Of a stretch of DNA of 64,000 nt, positions 23,217 through 37,509 are shown one piece after another. The notes beneath the pieces are model-generated. The model had not been told where the DNA came from. It was given only the letters and a program-made list of their open reading frames with translations, and ran no database searches. This DNA is from Rhizophagus clarus (taxonomy: Eukaryota; Glomeromycota; Glomeromycetes; Glomerales; Glomeraceae). The first letter of the stretch is position 1. Each line of letters begins with the position of its first letter. The DNA lies in contig BLAL01000090.1 of NCBI GenBank assembly GCA_015698045.1, positions 62,001-126,000 of the forward strand. The letters are read 5' to 3'. Both the position numbers and the translations under genes were made by a program.

Positions 23217-23788
23217 ATGATAGATGTTCCAATAGCAGAATTAAAACCAGATCAACATCAAGTAAATTTAAAAGTAAAAGTAATAGCACAAATTATAATA
23301 GGAGAGGTGGATGATTTCCCCAGTTAGTGTTAAATGAAATTCTTTTATTTTTTTTTTTTAAAAAAAAAAAGAAAAAAAAAGTTGTTAATTTAATATTTTG
23401 TTTAATTTTGTAGCTTGGACTAAAATTAAAGTAGCAGAAATTTTAATTGGAGATTCGACAGGATGTATAATCATGAAAGCAATGAACGGTAGTTATTTAG
23501 AATTGATTTAATCATTAACAAAATCTCAATATTATATTTAATTTATATTTTATTAAAACATCAATAGATCAAATAAATTTATTGCAACCAAATACTACAG
23601 TAAATATTCAGAATGCAAGAGTAGAAATGTATCGTGGATTTATGAGAATAGTAGTTGATCAAAATATCAATGCTGAAATTACAATTGAAGATAATAACGA
23701 TAATAGTATTAATAATATTAATTTAGAAAAAAATCTATCTTTAGTAGAATATCAATACGTTCCTCATGTCCCCTTAAATGGGGATTAA
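23217..23788 (+). CDS. OB-fold nucleic acid-binding protein, SOSS complex subunit B-like
   Basis: Probable single-stranded DNA-binding OB-fold protein of the NABP/SOSS-B type. Exons 23217-23322, 23414-23488 and 23568-23788. The reading IAELKPDQHQVNLKVKVIAQ then TKIKVAEILIGDSTGCIIMK and NTTVNIQNARVEMYRGFMRI gives the five-strand pattern of SOSS-B (loop, KVAD-like strand, and V-x-NA-x-V-x-MYRGFMRL). The tail ends QYVPHVPLNGD. Intron 1 contains a T12-A11 palindromic tract (23348-23370). The start is uncertain: ATG 23217 is used here, but an upstream ATG near 23131 joined by an intron would also give a sensible N-terminus. Two genes are packed closely on its right, the next ending 40 bp away on the other strand. 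Confidence 0.7.
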
Positions 23789-23827
23789 TTAGGATATTAA
23801 ATGGTAAATGGAATATTATAATATATT

Positions 23828-24419
23828 TTATGAATAATAAAAATACCAACCAACGAAAATACCAATTAAAGCAACAATTATTTTTGTCCAAACTAACCAC
23901 CATAATAATCCAAATATTTTAATAACAAAATTTCCAATTATTTTCTTTATAAATCTCCATTTATCAATTTTAAAATTATATTTAGTAAACCAATTAATAA
24001 TATTATTATTATTGCCTCTATCAAGAGAAATCGTAAATAAAGCGGAAACTGGTTTATGATCTGACGTAATATAATTATTATTAGATGTATATTGATGTAA
24101 TACAATTGATTCGATACGACTAGAAGAATATAATATTCTATCGCACCATCCGGGAATCCTTTTTGAATAATTAAAAGTTTCTATACTGCCAACATTATAT
24201 TTATAAGTAGGAGGGAATTTTATTTCACCTTCCTTAAATCCATTAAATATTAGACCTTTTCTTTTTTCAATATTTAATTGATCGAATTCTATTACCGATT
24301 GATGTTTTTTTGCATTTAATAGATCTATTAAATGTTCTTTATTTTTTTCTTCTATTTCTATGCGATAATTTAAATCCCCAAAAAAAAATATGTAATCATT
24401 ATCATATATTGTAATATCC

Positions 24420-24465
<46 letters not shown>

Positions 24466-24985
24466 ATATTACTCTTTCAATAATACTTTTAAAATCCTTA
24501 TTCCTTTTAACTACATTATGTGAATGTGGAGCTAAATGCGCACATATAAAACAGATAGATATTGTATCATTTATATTGGAAACCATTAATCGAGCTGCAA
24601 TCGCTCCTTTGTTACCGGCCCAAATTGGACCAACTCCAACTTGTTCTACATCTTTACTCTTTATCTTACTTTTAATTCCTTCATCTCTTACATAAATCAC
24701 TAATGCTAACCCATTGAATATACTACTTATTTCTTTAAAATATCGTTCTTTTGTATAATTAAATATTGCTTCTTCAATCATTTCCTCACAATGTTTTATT
24801 CTATCTTTATTATTAATATTTAAGAATGCATTTGGGTATTCGTTAAATTCTTGAAATCCTATTGCTATTATATCAGGTTTTTCTGGTAGGGATTGTGATG
24901 ATGAAGTGAATAACCAATTTGTTAGGTCTTTTTTTAATAATCTTTGATTTAAATTATATGTTCCTACTAATACAGTAAGTGACAT
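23828..24985 (-). CDS. inositol polyphosphate 5-phosphatase, C-terminally membrane-anchored
   Basis: Intronless 385-residue phosphatase of the INPP5 endonuclease-like fold; it would remove the 5-phosphate from phosphoinositides or inositol phosphates. Motifs in order: VGTYNLNQ, IIAIGFQEFNEYPNAF, GVGPIWAGNKGAIAARLMVS, ICAHLAPHSHNVVKRNKDF, FFGDLNYRIE, FPPTYKYN, RIPGWCDRILY and TSDHKPVSALF; the metal- and phosphate-binding N, E, H, D and H are all present. The C-terminus ends in a hydrophobic, tryptophan-rich segment (GLLWWLVWTKIIVALIGIFV), a likely tail anchor. An insert of 14 asparagines encoded by AAT repeats interrupts the domain near residue 177. It starts divergently from the MBD4-like gene. 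Confidence 0.9.
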
Positions 24986-25239
24986 CTTTATACAAGCGAG
25001 TCAAGTATATATGCGTAAAAATTGGTTAAGTAGTAATGAAAAATCATGTTTCACTATGAACAATGTGACATTATGTGACAAATAGTAAATAGTATTATGC
25101 AGAAAAACCAGCCTACCAGCGTTTATACAATCATATGACTGTCACATGAAATTTTAATTGTTCTTTGGGCGCCGCGAAAGTATAAAAGGAATTATTTAAA
25201 TTATTTGCTTAATTGGTTTGTTTTTAAAGTTTTTATAAA
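24986..25239. promoter_or_regulatory. divergent promoter, inositol phosphatase / MBD4-like glycosylase
   Basis: These 254 bp separate two outward-facing ATGs. TATAAAAGGA near 25181 resembles a TATA box about 60 bp upstream of the MBD4-like ATG. Confidence 0.5.
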
Positions 25240-26538
25240 ATGAAAAAAAAAACTGAAATAGTTAAAACTGAAGCTAAAAGTCCTTATTTTACTAGCTCCG
25301 TAAATGGAGAAAATAATAATAACGCGCCTTTAAAAGACGCGTTGAATAGTGATATGGCCGAAAATATATTTGATACTTTACTGATAAATAAATCAGAAAC
25401 AAAGTCAAAAACTCGAGATATTATATCGATGAAACGAACAGGAAAAATATCCAAATATTTTAAGTCAATCAAAAAGAGATTTACAAAAAATGCTAGTACT
25501 TCCTCTATTAAACATATCAAATTCTCTGAAGAAGCTTTTCTTTTTACGAATAACTTATCCAATATTGATATTGATTCAAAAATAGACTTGGAAACAACAG
25601 AAGAATCTATTTCAGAGAAAAATATCATTTCAGAAAAAGACTTAGACGTAAATTTTGAAGAATTTAAAAGTGGTGGTTCAAAACTTCCAACTGTGGAAGA
25701 AGCTAAAAAAGCTGCTTCAATCGTAATTAATTATGTTCCAAAATTTATTCCTATGCCATCTCCTTTTAATCTTGTACAAGAAACTTTATATTATGATCCA
25801 TGGAAGGTACGCTTTCATTCTTATTATGATTAAATATATACTTATTCGCGTATGTCAAATTTAATCGACGCGATTTGCATATAAAGCTATTGATAGCAAC
25901 AATGTTTTTAAATCGTACAAGAGGTTCACAAGCATTACCAATAATGTGGAAATTTTTAGAAGAATATCCAACTCCACAAAAAGCTGTTTTAGCTGATATT
26001 CATACGTTGGCTGATTTATTACGTCCATTAGGACTACAGTTAAGTATCATAATTGAACTATTTATTTTGAAACAAGTATAATTCAGTAATAAAATATCAA
26101 TTAATATTTAGAAATTCAAGAGCAGAAAGAATAATAAAATTTTCATATGCATACTTGTTGAATTCAAATTTTAAAACTCCAAAAAATTTATTCGGTATGG
26201 GTAAATATGCTGAAGATAGTTGGAAATTGTTTTGTGAAAAAGATGATAATTGGATGGAAGAATATGGTCTTGAACCTGAAGATAAAATTTTACAATTATA
26301 TGTTAATTGGCGTAGACATCAATATAAAATTTCTAAAGTAAAGGAGGAAAAGATTGAAGAAAAAAATTCGGATGGAAATTCATCTGATAATATAGTAAAA
26401 AAATATGGAAGTGAAAATGAAAATTATCTTTCTTTGCAGGAATTAAACAAGTTAGATACACTATATCAACTAACTTATAAGGATTCTTTATTGAAAGATA
26501 CAAATAGTATCATTTTGCATGAGAGTAACAATACATAA
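25240..26538 (+). CDS. MBD4: MBD4-type DNA glycosylase (HhH-GPD), no methyl-CpG domain
   Basis: Mismatch-specific thymine/uracil glycosylase domain, expected to repair T:G or U:G pairs arising from deaminated (methyl)cytosine. Exons 25240-25806, 25887-26038 and 26112-26538. The first exon is a long Lys/Ser-rich N-terminus with no recognisable MBD. The catalytic domain begins at PFNLVQETLYYDPWK and reads LLIATMFLNRTRGSQALPIM, WKFLEEYPTPQKAVLADI, LADLLRPLGLQNSRAERIIK and GMGKYAEDSWKLFCEKDD. The aspartate in YAEDSWK aligns with the catalytic Asp of human MBD4 (YGNDSYR). A charged C-terminal tail of about 75 residues follows. Confidence 0.85.
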
Positions 26539-26617
26539 TAATATTCATTTTTGAATATACATTTTTTTTTTGGCATGTTAGCTTATTAGTAGTACAAGAT
26601 CGACAGAACTGTGAAAT

Positions 26618-27258
26618 TTAACAAATAAACAATATAAATTCATTTTTAGCCTCTTCACATATCCATTTTATATGATCGGTGAAATCTTGAGATATTTGAT
26701 GTAAATCGTTTTCAGTAATATCTTTATAATTGTAGAGACTTTCTATAGTAAGGTCGAACACTCCCCGATATATGAGTCTATGGGATGATAAGATAAGCGA
26801 AATGCAGGTATATTCTTTATTCAAAAAAAGACGTTATCCTATGGGTATTAGGAATAAAAATACACTACGTCTCATATATAATTTTGGAGAGTTACAGCTC
26901 ACCTAGTGGCAGTTTAATTTCATCATTAGGGATCCTTTTATCGATTACTTCCATGGGTTTGTCTTCATTCGATTCATCGAATAGATATTCCAATTCGTAA
27001 TCTGTTTGTTCGTTATCAATTAAATCCTCCTTCAGAATTGTAGGACTTATTTAATAAGATTATCGTTTATGGACACTGATCAAGCGAGCAAGAACTTAAA
27101 TGATCAAATCTTGTGAAATCATTACCTTTCATTGGAAGATCTTGCAAAGATAATCTAAAGATTTGATTTCTAAGGTTTTTTTTTTTTTGACCTACTTTAT
27201 AATTCGTTTGAATACGACGAGTATATTTTGTAAATTTATCAGAATTAGAAGTTTTCAT
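26618..27258 (-). CDS. unrecognised small protein gene, three probable exons
   Basis: A coding-like stretch on the minus strand. The first piece starts MKTSNSDKFTKYTRRIQTNY at 27258 and is basic. The second, about 26910-27030, is acidic (DNEQTDYELEYLFDESNEDK). The last, ending at 26618, reads ECISLILSSHRLIYRGVFDL-like helices and DFTDHIKWICEEAKNEFILF. A GTGAGC donor at the end of the middle exon and an acceptor AATAAAG join the second and third pieces in frame. The link between the first and second is unclear, because no donor/acceptor pair keeps phase. I do not recognise the family. Biased amino acid runs typical of real exons, and position between two supported genes, argue for a gene rather than noise. 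Confidence 0.4.
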
Positions 27259-27803
27259 AATTAGAATTAACCGATCAAAAGCAGGAAAAAACAGATGGTG
27301 ATTTAATTAAGAAATTTACTTTTAACAGATAAAATTGTACTTTGGGTATCCGTTATCCGTTATCCGGATATCAGAACTTTAAATCAATCACTACATCACT
27401 ACGAATGATAATTTATTAAAACTTTATCCTTATAGATGACCGCCAAACTATTCAAATTCTCTATATCTTGAACAATCATTCAAATTATTAATAACGTTAT
27501 TACTTATTAAGAATGCTATCGGTCGATTTACGAAATCTAGACTAAAACATTGGAGCGTTCCGATATATCGGAGAAAAAAGTGGGAAAAAATGACGTTTTT
27601 CATAAAATAATCTTTGATTTCTTATTCCATCAATGATCCAATTACGGATAATTATATTCCAATTTTTAAATTTACTAATATAAATTATCATTATCCTTTG
27701 TAAATATGTAAAATAAAAAAATCCACTTTATTGCAGATTCATGTGTAACGGGTAAAAATCAATCACATTAATAGTAATATTATTGCTCTGAATAAATGAT
27801 TAT
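27259..27803. other. 545-bp AT-rich spacer
   Basis: No gene is seen. A short direct repeat of GTTATCC (27346-27372) forms TATCCGTTATCCGTTATCCG. Otherwise plain AT-rich DNA. Confidence 0.5.
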
Positions 27804-28224
27804 TTATCTACTTGCATCTGTAATGTTGTATCTTCATAAAGAAATTAACAAAATCAGTTAAATTAAGGAATATAAGATAAATCAAATTAATTTTATTTTA
27901 TATAATTAATCAGTTTACCTGTTCGAATTTTCTCAATTATCATTTCTTCTCCTTCCATTCGACGCTTTTGTTGCTGCATTTTAATAAAAATTAATTTCAA
28001 ATCATAACCAATTTTTTCCCAATGTATATTTATTATGGACTTACAAACTTGATTCGTCTATCAATTTTTTGTTGTTTCTTTTTAGATATTTGTTTTCCAT
28101 GAATCACCATTTCACTGGGTCGTAATTTTCCTGATGATTTTAAATTATTTAATCGTACTTTCTTACTTATTCGGTGTTTTTTTGTCAATTTATGAACTTT
28201 TCTTGGTGCATTGGTATTACCCAT
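27804..28224 (-). CDS. small basic protein, possible ribosome-biogenesis factor
   Basis: Three exons on the minus strand: 28045-28224, 27919-27973 and 27804-27817. The product is about 82 residues, very rich in Lys and Arg: MGNTNAPRKVHKLTKKHRIS, KKVRLNNLKSSGKLRPSEMV, then HGKQISKKKQQKIDRRIKF and QQKRRMEGEEMI. Composition and the K-K-K-x-x-K-x-x-R-R pattern resemble nucleolar pre-60S factors such as Alb1, but similarity is too weak to name it. It starts divergently from Polo kinase, 270 bp apart. Splice junctions keep frame, and the last exon codes for only four residues. Confidence 0.6.
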
Positions 28225-28494
28225 GGTTATAATATTGGTAGTATATTGGTGATAAAAAAAGTTGAAACCTTTTTATTAAAATATACACGTGATCGTTTTC
28301 TTAAAATGGTACCGCAGCTGATCAATTGATATTCGATCTACTAATTTTTTGATTGGCCGTAATTTCTGGACTTGGAACGTATGACGTCAAGTTTTTTTTG
28401 TTTACATACATCATCATACTCTTTCGAATTGTTGTTGAACAGCTTTTAAATTCTCTCGTAGGAACTCTTCGTGATAATAATATAATATATTATT
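28225..28494. promoter_or_regulatory. divergent promoter, small basic protein / Polo kinase
   Basis: 270 bp lie between outward-facing ATGs. An ACACGTGATCG box lies near 28286. A palindromic ATATAATATATTATTAT stretch immediately precedes the kinase ATG. Confidence 0.45.
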
Positions 28495-31416
<2,922 letters not shown>

Positions 31417-31733
31417 ATATGTAATTAATTTTTATAATTTAAATATAATTTAAATAAGCATTTATGTGAGTTTAAAAGTCGGAACATTGGAATAATATGG
31501 TTTTTAAATAATGTTGGTTATTGTTCGTGGTAATGTTTAAAACCTTCAGGGAGTGGAGTTTTTCCTTTGATAGAGATAATCTATCAAAGTCGGCCAGTCA
31601 ATTTAAATCCTGTAATCTGCATAACGTTTTTGTAATACATAGATATCCAATAAATACTTAGCACGTAAAACTACGAAGAATAAATATGTGCGTGTTCACT
31701 TTTTGTTTTTTAATTATCTTTTTCTGATAGATA
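31417..31733. other. spacer with perfect 10-bp hairpin (31565-31589)
   Basis: The 317-bp interval between Polo kinase and the signal peptidase gene, both on the plus strand, contains CTTTGATAGA and its exact complement around a 5-nt loop, about 150 bp after the kinase stop. It probably lies in or near the 3' UTR. No other structure is seen. Confidence 0.5.
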
Positions 31734-32671
31734 ATGGAAGAAATTGAAGCTAAACCATTAATTCCTTCAACTGAGGGTACATTATTAGAGATTCTCTTTT
31801 CAAAGTCTTTCTTTTGTCATTATTTCTTTATTTAACATTCAACTTTTTTTCTCGTAAAACATTAGAGAAAAACTCTGAAACAAAAACAGAAACAGAAGAA
31901 AAACCAAATGAAAAGGAAGAACCAAATGAAAAGGAAGAACCAATTATTGTCAATAATTCAAGCTTAATAGATTTGAAAAATGCATGCGACGATCATATTC
32001 AAAAGGTTTTTATATATTAGAAACAAACTGGTTAAATTTTTAAATCAACTAATACCAATATATACGAATATATATTTTTAATACGATTAATACGAATAGT
32101 TTTTCGTAAGCAAAGCTAACTTTTGTCAAAATAACACTCATACTGATGTTAAGTTAGTATTGGGATATTTGGCATGTGGTTTTGCTTTGTTTGGTGGATA
32201 TTATGGACATATAACACCATTCAATGAAGCAAAAGAAGTAACATTTATATGTATCATTGCGTATCCTTTACTTAATTTGAATTTTTGTCTTAATACGGAA
32301 TTATATTCACTTTAACCCATAATTCACAATTTAGATATTTTGTATTAAATACATTACTTGTTTTGTATTCTTTTATATATGAAAAGGAGATTATATTCGC
32401 AGGAAGCTGTGTGGAAAATGACAACAAATATACAATTACAATTCAAACAAATACAAAAAGATATTCTGATGTTTATAATATTACTTATGAATATGTAGGA
32501 AAAGAAAAACAAGATTCATCTATTAAATTAAGAAATTCTAAATATACAATTTCTAAATCTTTTGGAAATTGGTTTGATGTTAAAGGTGTAATGGATATTG
32601 AAAAATTTGAAAGAGACTTATTTGAAGGATTAGAAATTGTTAAAACTGGAAACAAACCACATGAACAATAA
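31734..32671 (+). CDS. SPC2: signal peptidase complex subunit 2
   Basis: ER membrane subunit (SPCS2/Spc2, 25 kDa) of signal peptidase. Exons 31734-31776, 31866-32005, 32100-32260 and 32335-32671. The N-terminus is acidic with a duplicated PNEKEE segment (EKPNEKEEPNEKEEPIIVNN). After ACDDHIQK come two membrane segments, KLVLGYLACGFALFGGYYGH and TFICIIAYFVLNTLLVLYSF, facing the cytosol on both ends as in the family. The C-terminal domain includes NKYTITIQTNTKRYSDVYNI and a KSFGNWFDVKG motif typical of Spc2. A T14-A15 palindrome begins 10 bp after the stop. Confidence 0.88.
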
Positions 32672-32680
32672 TTATTATGA

Positions 32681-32709
32681 TTTTTTTTTTTTTTAAAAAA
32701 AAAAAAAAA
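32681..32709. repeat. T14-A15 self-complementary tract just after SPC2
   Basis: Fourteen T then fifteen A form a perfect AT hairpin 10 bp after the signal peptidase stop codon, presumably within the 3' UTR. It is the longest of six such tracts in the window. Confidence 0.7.
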
Positions 32710-33464
32710 CTCATTCGTGTTTTGATTTTTACTTATTAATTTTTAATAAATATTAATCATCAGCCACTTTATTGGTTAGAATTATTTTTAAGGAAAAAAT
32801 AAAGAAAATCTGAAAGAATAATCATGAACCTAATAATTTTACTTTTGAAATTTTTGCCAAAATTAATGAACCTGAAAAGTGAAATAGTGTTTTGAAAAAT
32901 TTCTTCCTCAATATATTTATATTTTATACTCTCATGGCCAATTTATTAACAAGTTAGTGAAGAAGTGAAGTAGTAATCTGGTTTGGTTGATTTTTTTTCT
33001 AATTTGTAAAATTCATAAATACTACAATATTTACAAAAAAAATTAAAATATAAACCACTAACACGAATTTTTAAAAAAGATAAACCATAACCTGTAGGTC
33101 TGTAACCTGGATAAATGTTAAAATACTGCAAGTGTTTCGAGCAAAATCAGTTCTGCAGAGTTATGTAATTAAGAACAATTAGTTTTAAAAGCTTGATGTG
33201 TAATTGATTCATAAATATAGCAAATTTCCTAATCCTGAACCTTAATCTTAACAAACGCATATGTGCAAAAGATAAATTATCAAAATTTAAATTTGTTGAC
33301 TTATGAAACTAACTAATAAATATATGTTTGCAAAACTTTAAATATAATTATGTTACTTTGAGAGTCCAAGAAATTTTTGAATGCTGGATCAACCAATTAT
33401 AGGAGTGATCGAGAAAATTTAAAAATAAATAATTATTTATTATTGTATAGAAAGTATCTATAAT
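32710..33464. other. 755-bp convergent spacer
   Basis: AT-rich sequence between the convergent signal peptidase subunit and carrier genes. No ORF, tRNA, inverted ends or tandem repeats worth naming were seen. Confidence 0.5.
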
Positions 33465-35350
33465 TTATTTTAATGCTAATTTACTTTTAGTTTTATCATA
33501 AACCATATATGTAATCGCTGCTGCAGGCACAACCTAATTGAAATTAATGCTATTAATATCAATCACGAAAATTTATTCAGATAATATTAATTGATTATTT
33601 ACCTTTACTAATGCTGGTACCAGCCCATTGTAAAAACCGCGTAATCTTTCATTGCTGTAAGTTTTTTTAATTACATCAAAGGCTCCAGTATAAGTTTGTG
33701 GATGTCCAGGGGTTCCTTGTGCTTGTAATCTAACCAAGAAAAAGAATATGAAATTAAAATTTGATATCTTTGAATGTAAAGAAGTAATTATATGCAAATA
33801 TTAAATTGTTTATTATACCGTGTTCTCACAAGCGACAAAGGATATACAATAGACGCGCCAATAGATCCTGAAATCATACCACAACCTAAAGAAACAAAAA
33901 CACTCGGCTCCTTTTCATCATGAAGTGTTTTTTCATGTCTAATATAAGCCAATTTAAGGCCTTCATAAACACTCATGTCCACTGCAGCATAAGGAAAAAC
34001 ACCAACTAAGGCAGGGAATAATCCTTTATAAAATGAACGAAATCCTTGTGTGTTCCACATTTCACTCGCTGTTTTTAGCAAAATACTTCTTCCGCCAGGT
34101 GAAGCATTTAATGATACACTTGATGAACTCATAACACGAGTTTTTATTGTCTCTAAAGGGTATATAGTAAACTGCGATATAACACCACCAAGACCACCTG
34201 AAAGGAAACGTCCAGTCATTCCTATCGAACCAGTATCTTTTGTTCCCATTAGATTTGCAACAGCAACCTTAGATTGTTCATAAGCAAAGAATTTTATTGC
34301 ACTTTCTGGTGCAATTTTTACGACATTTAATCCATTACCACGAAAAAAATTAATTAATCCCCCACTTAAATATATATTCTTAATAGCATTTATAATATTA
34401 TTAGATGCAGAGGACACTAATTTTTTCGATGCTTGCTTTTCACTTTGAGTAATCACCTCCTTGACTGCATTCGTAAGAAGTTGAGGCGATGCGGTTTGAA
34501 TTTGAAGATAAACTTTAAGTCTATCAAATGGAGCTGTTGCAGTACGGCTTACTGCACCAGCGATCGCACCAGCAAGAAGATATTTTGGATCAGTAGGCGG
34601 AATTATTACTTCACCATCCATACTAACTTGTGCTATGACTTTGTAGTATTCGAAAATTTCTGACATTGTTGTTTCTCGAGGAAGAAACTGCAAATCCATA
34701 GGATTAATAAACGCGCGAATCCAATAGTATCATGTGATGTATCGTACTAGAAGAAAGGTTCTTACCAATAGAAAATCTCTCCACTCAGAGAAATCAATAA
34801 CACCATTTTGATCTTTATCCATAGTTTTAATGAATTTCTTTAGTTCCGCGTGTGTACAATTAATACCTTATAAATGCCTCAATGAATTAGCATATAAATG
34901 CTAGATAAAGAAAAACAAATTCGCGTCACATTAATGAAATTGGCTTTTACCAGATTTTTTTAATGCGCTCTCCAATTCTTCAGGTTGTAATTTCATATCA
35001 TTTGATTTGTCAATTTCCAAAAATAATTTGAATAATTCTTTTTCTTTTTCTTCAACAAAAGCTTTAAATTCATCAAAATCTACTACACCATCCGACGATA
35101 CATCACATTTTTGTAACAACTCCGAAGCATATTTATTCTTTGAAGGATGATTTTTCAATTTATTAAGACCTTTTAAAATATTTTTTCGTTCTAAAACACC
35201 AGTTTTATCATAATCTAATTCATCGAATAATTTTCTGATACGCGAAATTCTTTCACTTTCACTTTCCGAATTCTGTGGTAAAGCGGGTAATGATTTCATC
35301 GATGATGAAACACTATTTGCCGCAGCTGTTGGGGCTGAAGTCTTCGACAT
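33465..35350 (-). CDS. calcium-regulated mitochondrial carrier (SCaMC/SLC25A24-like)
   Basis: ATP-Mg/Pi-type carrier of the inner mitochondrial membrane with a Ca2+-sensing N-terminus. Five exons on the minus strand: 34951-35350, 34766-34866, 33819-34687, 33603-33729 and 33465-33533. Four EF hands: DELDYDKTGVLERKN, KCDVSSDGVVDFDEF, LEIDKSNDMKLQPEE (third, poorer in ligands) and MDKDQNGVIDFSEW. Three carrier repeats follow, each with its PX(D/E)XX(K/R) signature: TAPFDRLKVYLQ, YPLETIKTRVM and YPLSLVRTRLQ, plus RFLSGGLGGVISQFT and FYNGLVPALVKVVPAAAITY. Length (about 520 residues) matches the SCaMC family and yeast Sal1. Intact. Confidence 0.93.
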
Positions 35351-35605
35351 GTATCTACTGGTGATGTATTTTACTAGTAAAAAAAAGGTCTGCAGTTATG
35401 ATATGACAAAAAATGATTATATTTATATCAAATCTAGAAACAGCCTAATTCCAAAAAGGAATGTCCGGCATTAAGGCAGTTTTGTATTAGCCAATCAGCG
35501 TTTGACAAATTAAACTGATGTCAACGTTCATCCTTGTGTAGCATTATCATATAGAAAGTTTTACCGTTTAATTTTCTTTTTTTATTTTATATTTATTAAT
35601 TGAGG

Positions 35606-36553
35606 ATGGTTAAACATACAGTAATCGCTCGCGTTTCCGATGGTAAACTTGAAGAATTTTTGTATCTTGTTAAGAGTTTTTTCTTTAGTTTACTTGATAG
35701 AAACGTTTTTACTTTATAGGACTCCCGTTAGCGGCCTCGGTCGATGATGATCAGGTTAAATTAATCCCCTTTTTTTAGTACAAACACGATTATTGAGAAT
35801 GCTTTATTTATTTATGCTTGCTTTTGAAAATAGAACGGAGAAGCAGAACTCGCAGATTATAAGAATAAAGCCAAACTTCTTTTTAAAAAAATGAATGAGA
35901 ATTCCGAAGAAAAGTGTTCTATTGAGTCTGGAAATTATTATTTTCAGTAAGTGAATATAATATAAATTATGTCCCCTTTTCCGCATCACTAAATTACTTT
36001 ATCATATAGTTATTTGATTCAAAATGGAGTATGTTATATGACAATTTGTGAGCGGTCATATCCGCGACAGTTTGCATTTAGTTATTTGGAAGAACTCGCA
36101 AAGGAATTTTCAATGAGCTATGGGAATGAAGTGGAAAAGAGAAATTTAAGACCTTATGCTTTTGTAAAATTTGGTAACTAGCATTTAAACTTAAAAATGT
36201 TCTTTTACTTAGAAAATGTAATTTAATATTTTGTGGGTTTTTTAGATACTTTTATGCAAAAAACAAAGAAAGTATATCAGAATACACGAACACAACATAA
36301 TCTAGATCGATTAAATACAGAATTGAACGAAGTGGCTAATATTATGACTAAGAATTTGGAGAATGTTTTGTGGCGTGGAGAAGGATTAGAAAAGATGAGT
36401 TCACTTTCAGATCAACTCCGATACGAATCTCAAAAATACAAAAAATCGGCACGTGATCTTAATTTGCAATTGTTTTTGCGTAAATATGGACCATTGGCAT
36501 TTATTTTTGCTATAATCTTATTAGTATTATATTGGCGATTTTGGTGGTATTAA
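35606..36553 (+). CDS. SEC22: R-SNARE Sec22
   Basis: Vesicle SNARE for ER-Golgi traffic in both directions. Five exons: 35606-35642, 35720-35754, 35834-35946, 36010-36173 and 36246-36553. Longin domain from MVKHTVIARVSDGLPLAASV through NYYFHYLIQNGVCYMTICER and FSYLEELAKEFSMSYGNEVE. SNARE motif NLDRLNTELNEVANIMTKNL followed by ENVLWRGEGLEKMSSLSDQL, with Arg (WRGE) at the zero layer. A single C-terminal membrane anchor is LAFIFAIILLVLYWRFWWY. Length of about 218 residues equals yeast and human Sec22. Note the first two coding exons are only 37 and 35 nt. Confidence 0.95.
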
Positions 36554-36638
36554 TAATAATAATTTATTTTTAAGAACATTATAAAGATATATATTCTTTC
36601 AGTGTACATTTTATAATTATAATAATTTTAAAGTAGAT

Positions 36639-37509
36639 TTAATCGATTAAAGGAATATAAGTTGGAGTTTTCTTCTTGTATTCAATATAATCTTTACCAA
36701 AAAATTCAATCAACAAGGGTTCTTCCTCCTCAATTCTATCCTTAAAGAATCGATGTAATACATATAAAAAGCCGGATAAACAAATAGGATTGCAAAGCAA
36801 TATTTGAGTCCCTACAGCCCACCAATAAAAACCGAAATATGAAGGATGTCTCATAAAAGCATATATTCCCGTTGTAACTAATACGTGATCTTGTCTTTTA
36901 TGATATGCTATCTTATGAGAAAAATTTGATTTAGCATACCACATGGCAAGACTTCTCACTAATTGTCCTATTACCATTATGATGAACCCTATTATAATTA
37001 CAATAATAAAAAATTAAAAAAATATATTTGTTTATTTAAAATGGTTATATATAATAATCACTCTGATATCTTACCTATATATCGTATAAAACGAATGTAC
37101 TTTAATGTGGGGAAACAATATAACTCTATCAAGAATTCCGTAATTCCTGCTGCGTGTGCAATATTATATTGATTTCCATTATTTAACAGAAACGCTATTT
37201 TTTTTTAAAAAAAAAAAAACGAAAAAAATTTTATATATTAGCTAAAATGTTTAATCCATAATTCACAACAGGATCATAATACTGACCATCTAAACTTACA
37301 ATATCAGGTTTAAATAGAGCTGTCATCATATATTCTAGTTCATGGAATAAAGCTAAAGCAGAAAAAAATATCCCTAATTGTGGAAATGTTTCTGAATAAT
37401 AACCTATTGCCAAACATACACCAAATACTGCTCCAAAAGAAAAACTATATGAAGAAATATTTTGCGGTGTATGTCTTCCGTCAAATATTAATTTTTCCTG
37501 TTGTTGCAT
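36639..37509 (-). CDS. STE14: protein-S-isoprenylcysteine O-methyltransferase
   Basis: ER membrane enzyme that methyl-esterifies prenylated cysteine after CaaX cleavage, using S-adenosylmethionine. Three exons on the minus strand: 37287-37509, 37075-37194 and 36639-36988. Several membrane segments include FGAVFGVCLAIGYYSETF and LGIFFSALALFHELEYMMTA. The joined exons give VSLDAFLLNNGNQYNIAHAA, a family landmark. The C-terminal catalytic part has RQDHVLVTTGIYAFMRHPSY with GFYWWAVGTQILL, then RIEEEEPLLIEFFGKDYIEY, the RI-EE-L-FG-Y-Y cofactor-binding signature. The first intron uses a GTCAGT donor and contains the T9-A13 palindrome at 37198-37219. It works downstream of the farnesyltransferase at 5-7 kb. 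Confidence 0.93.
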
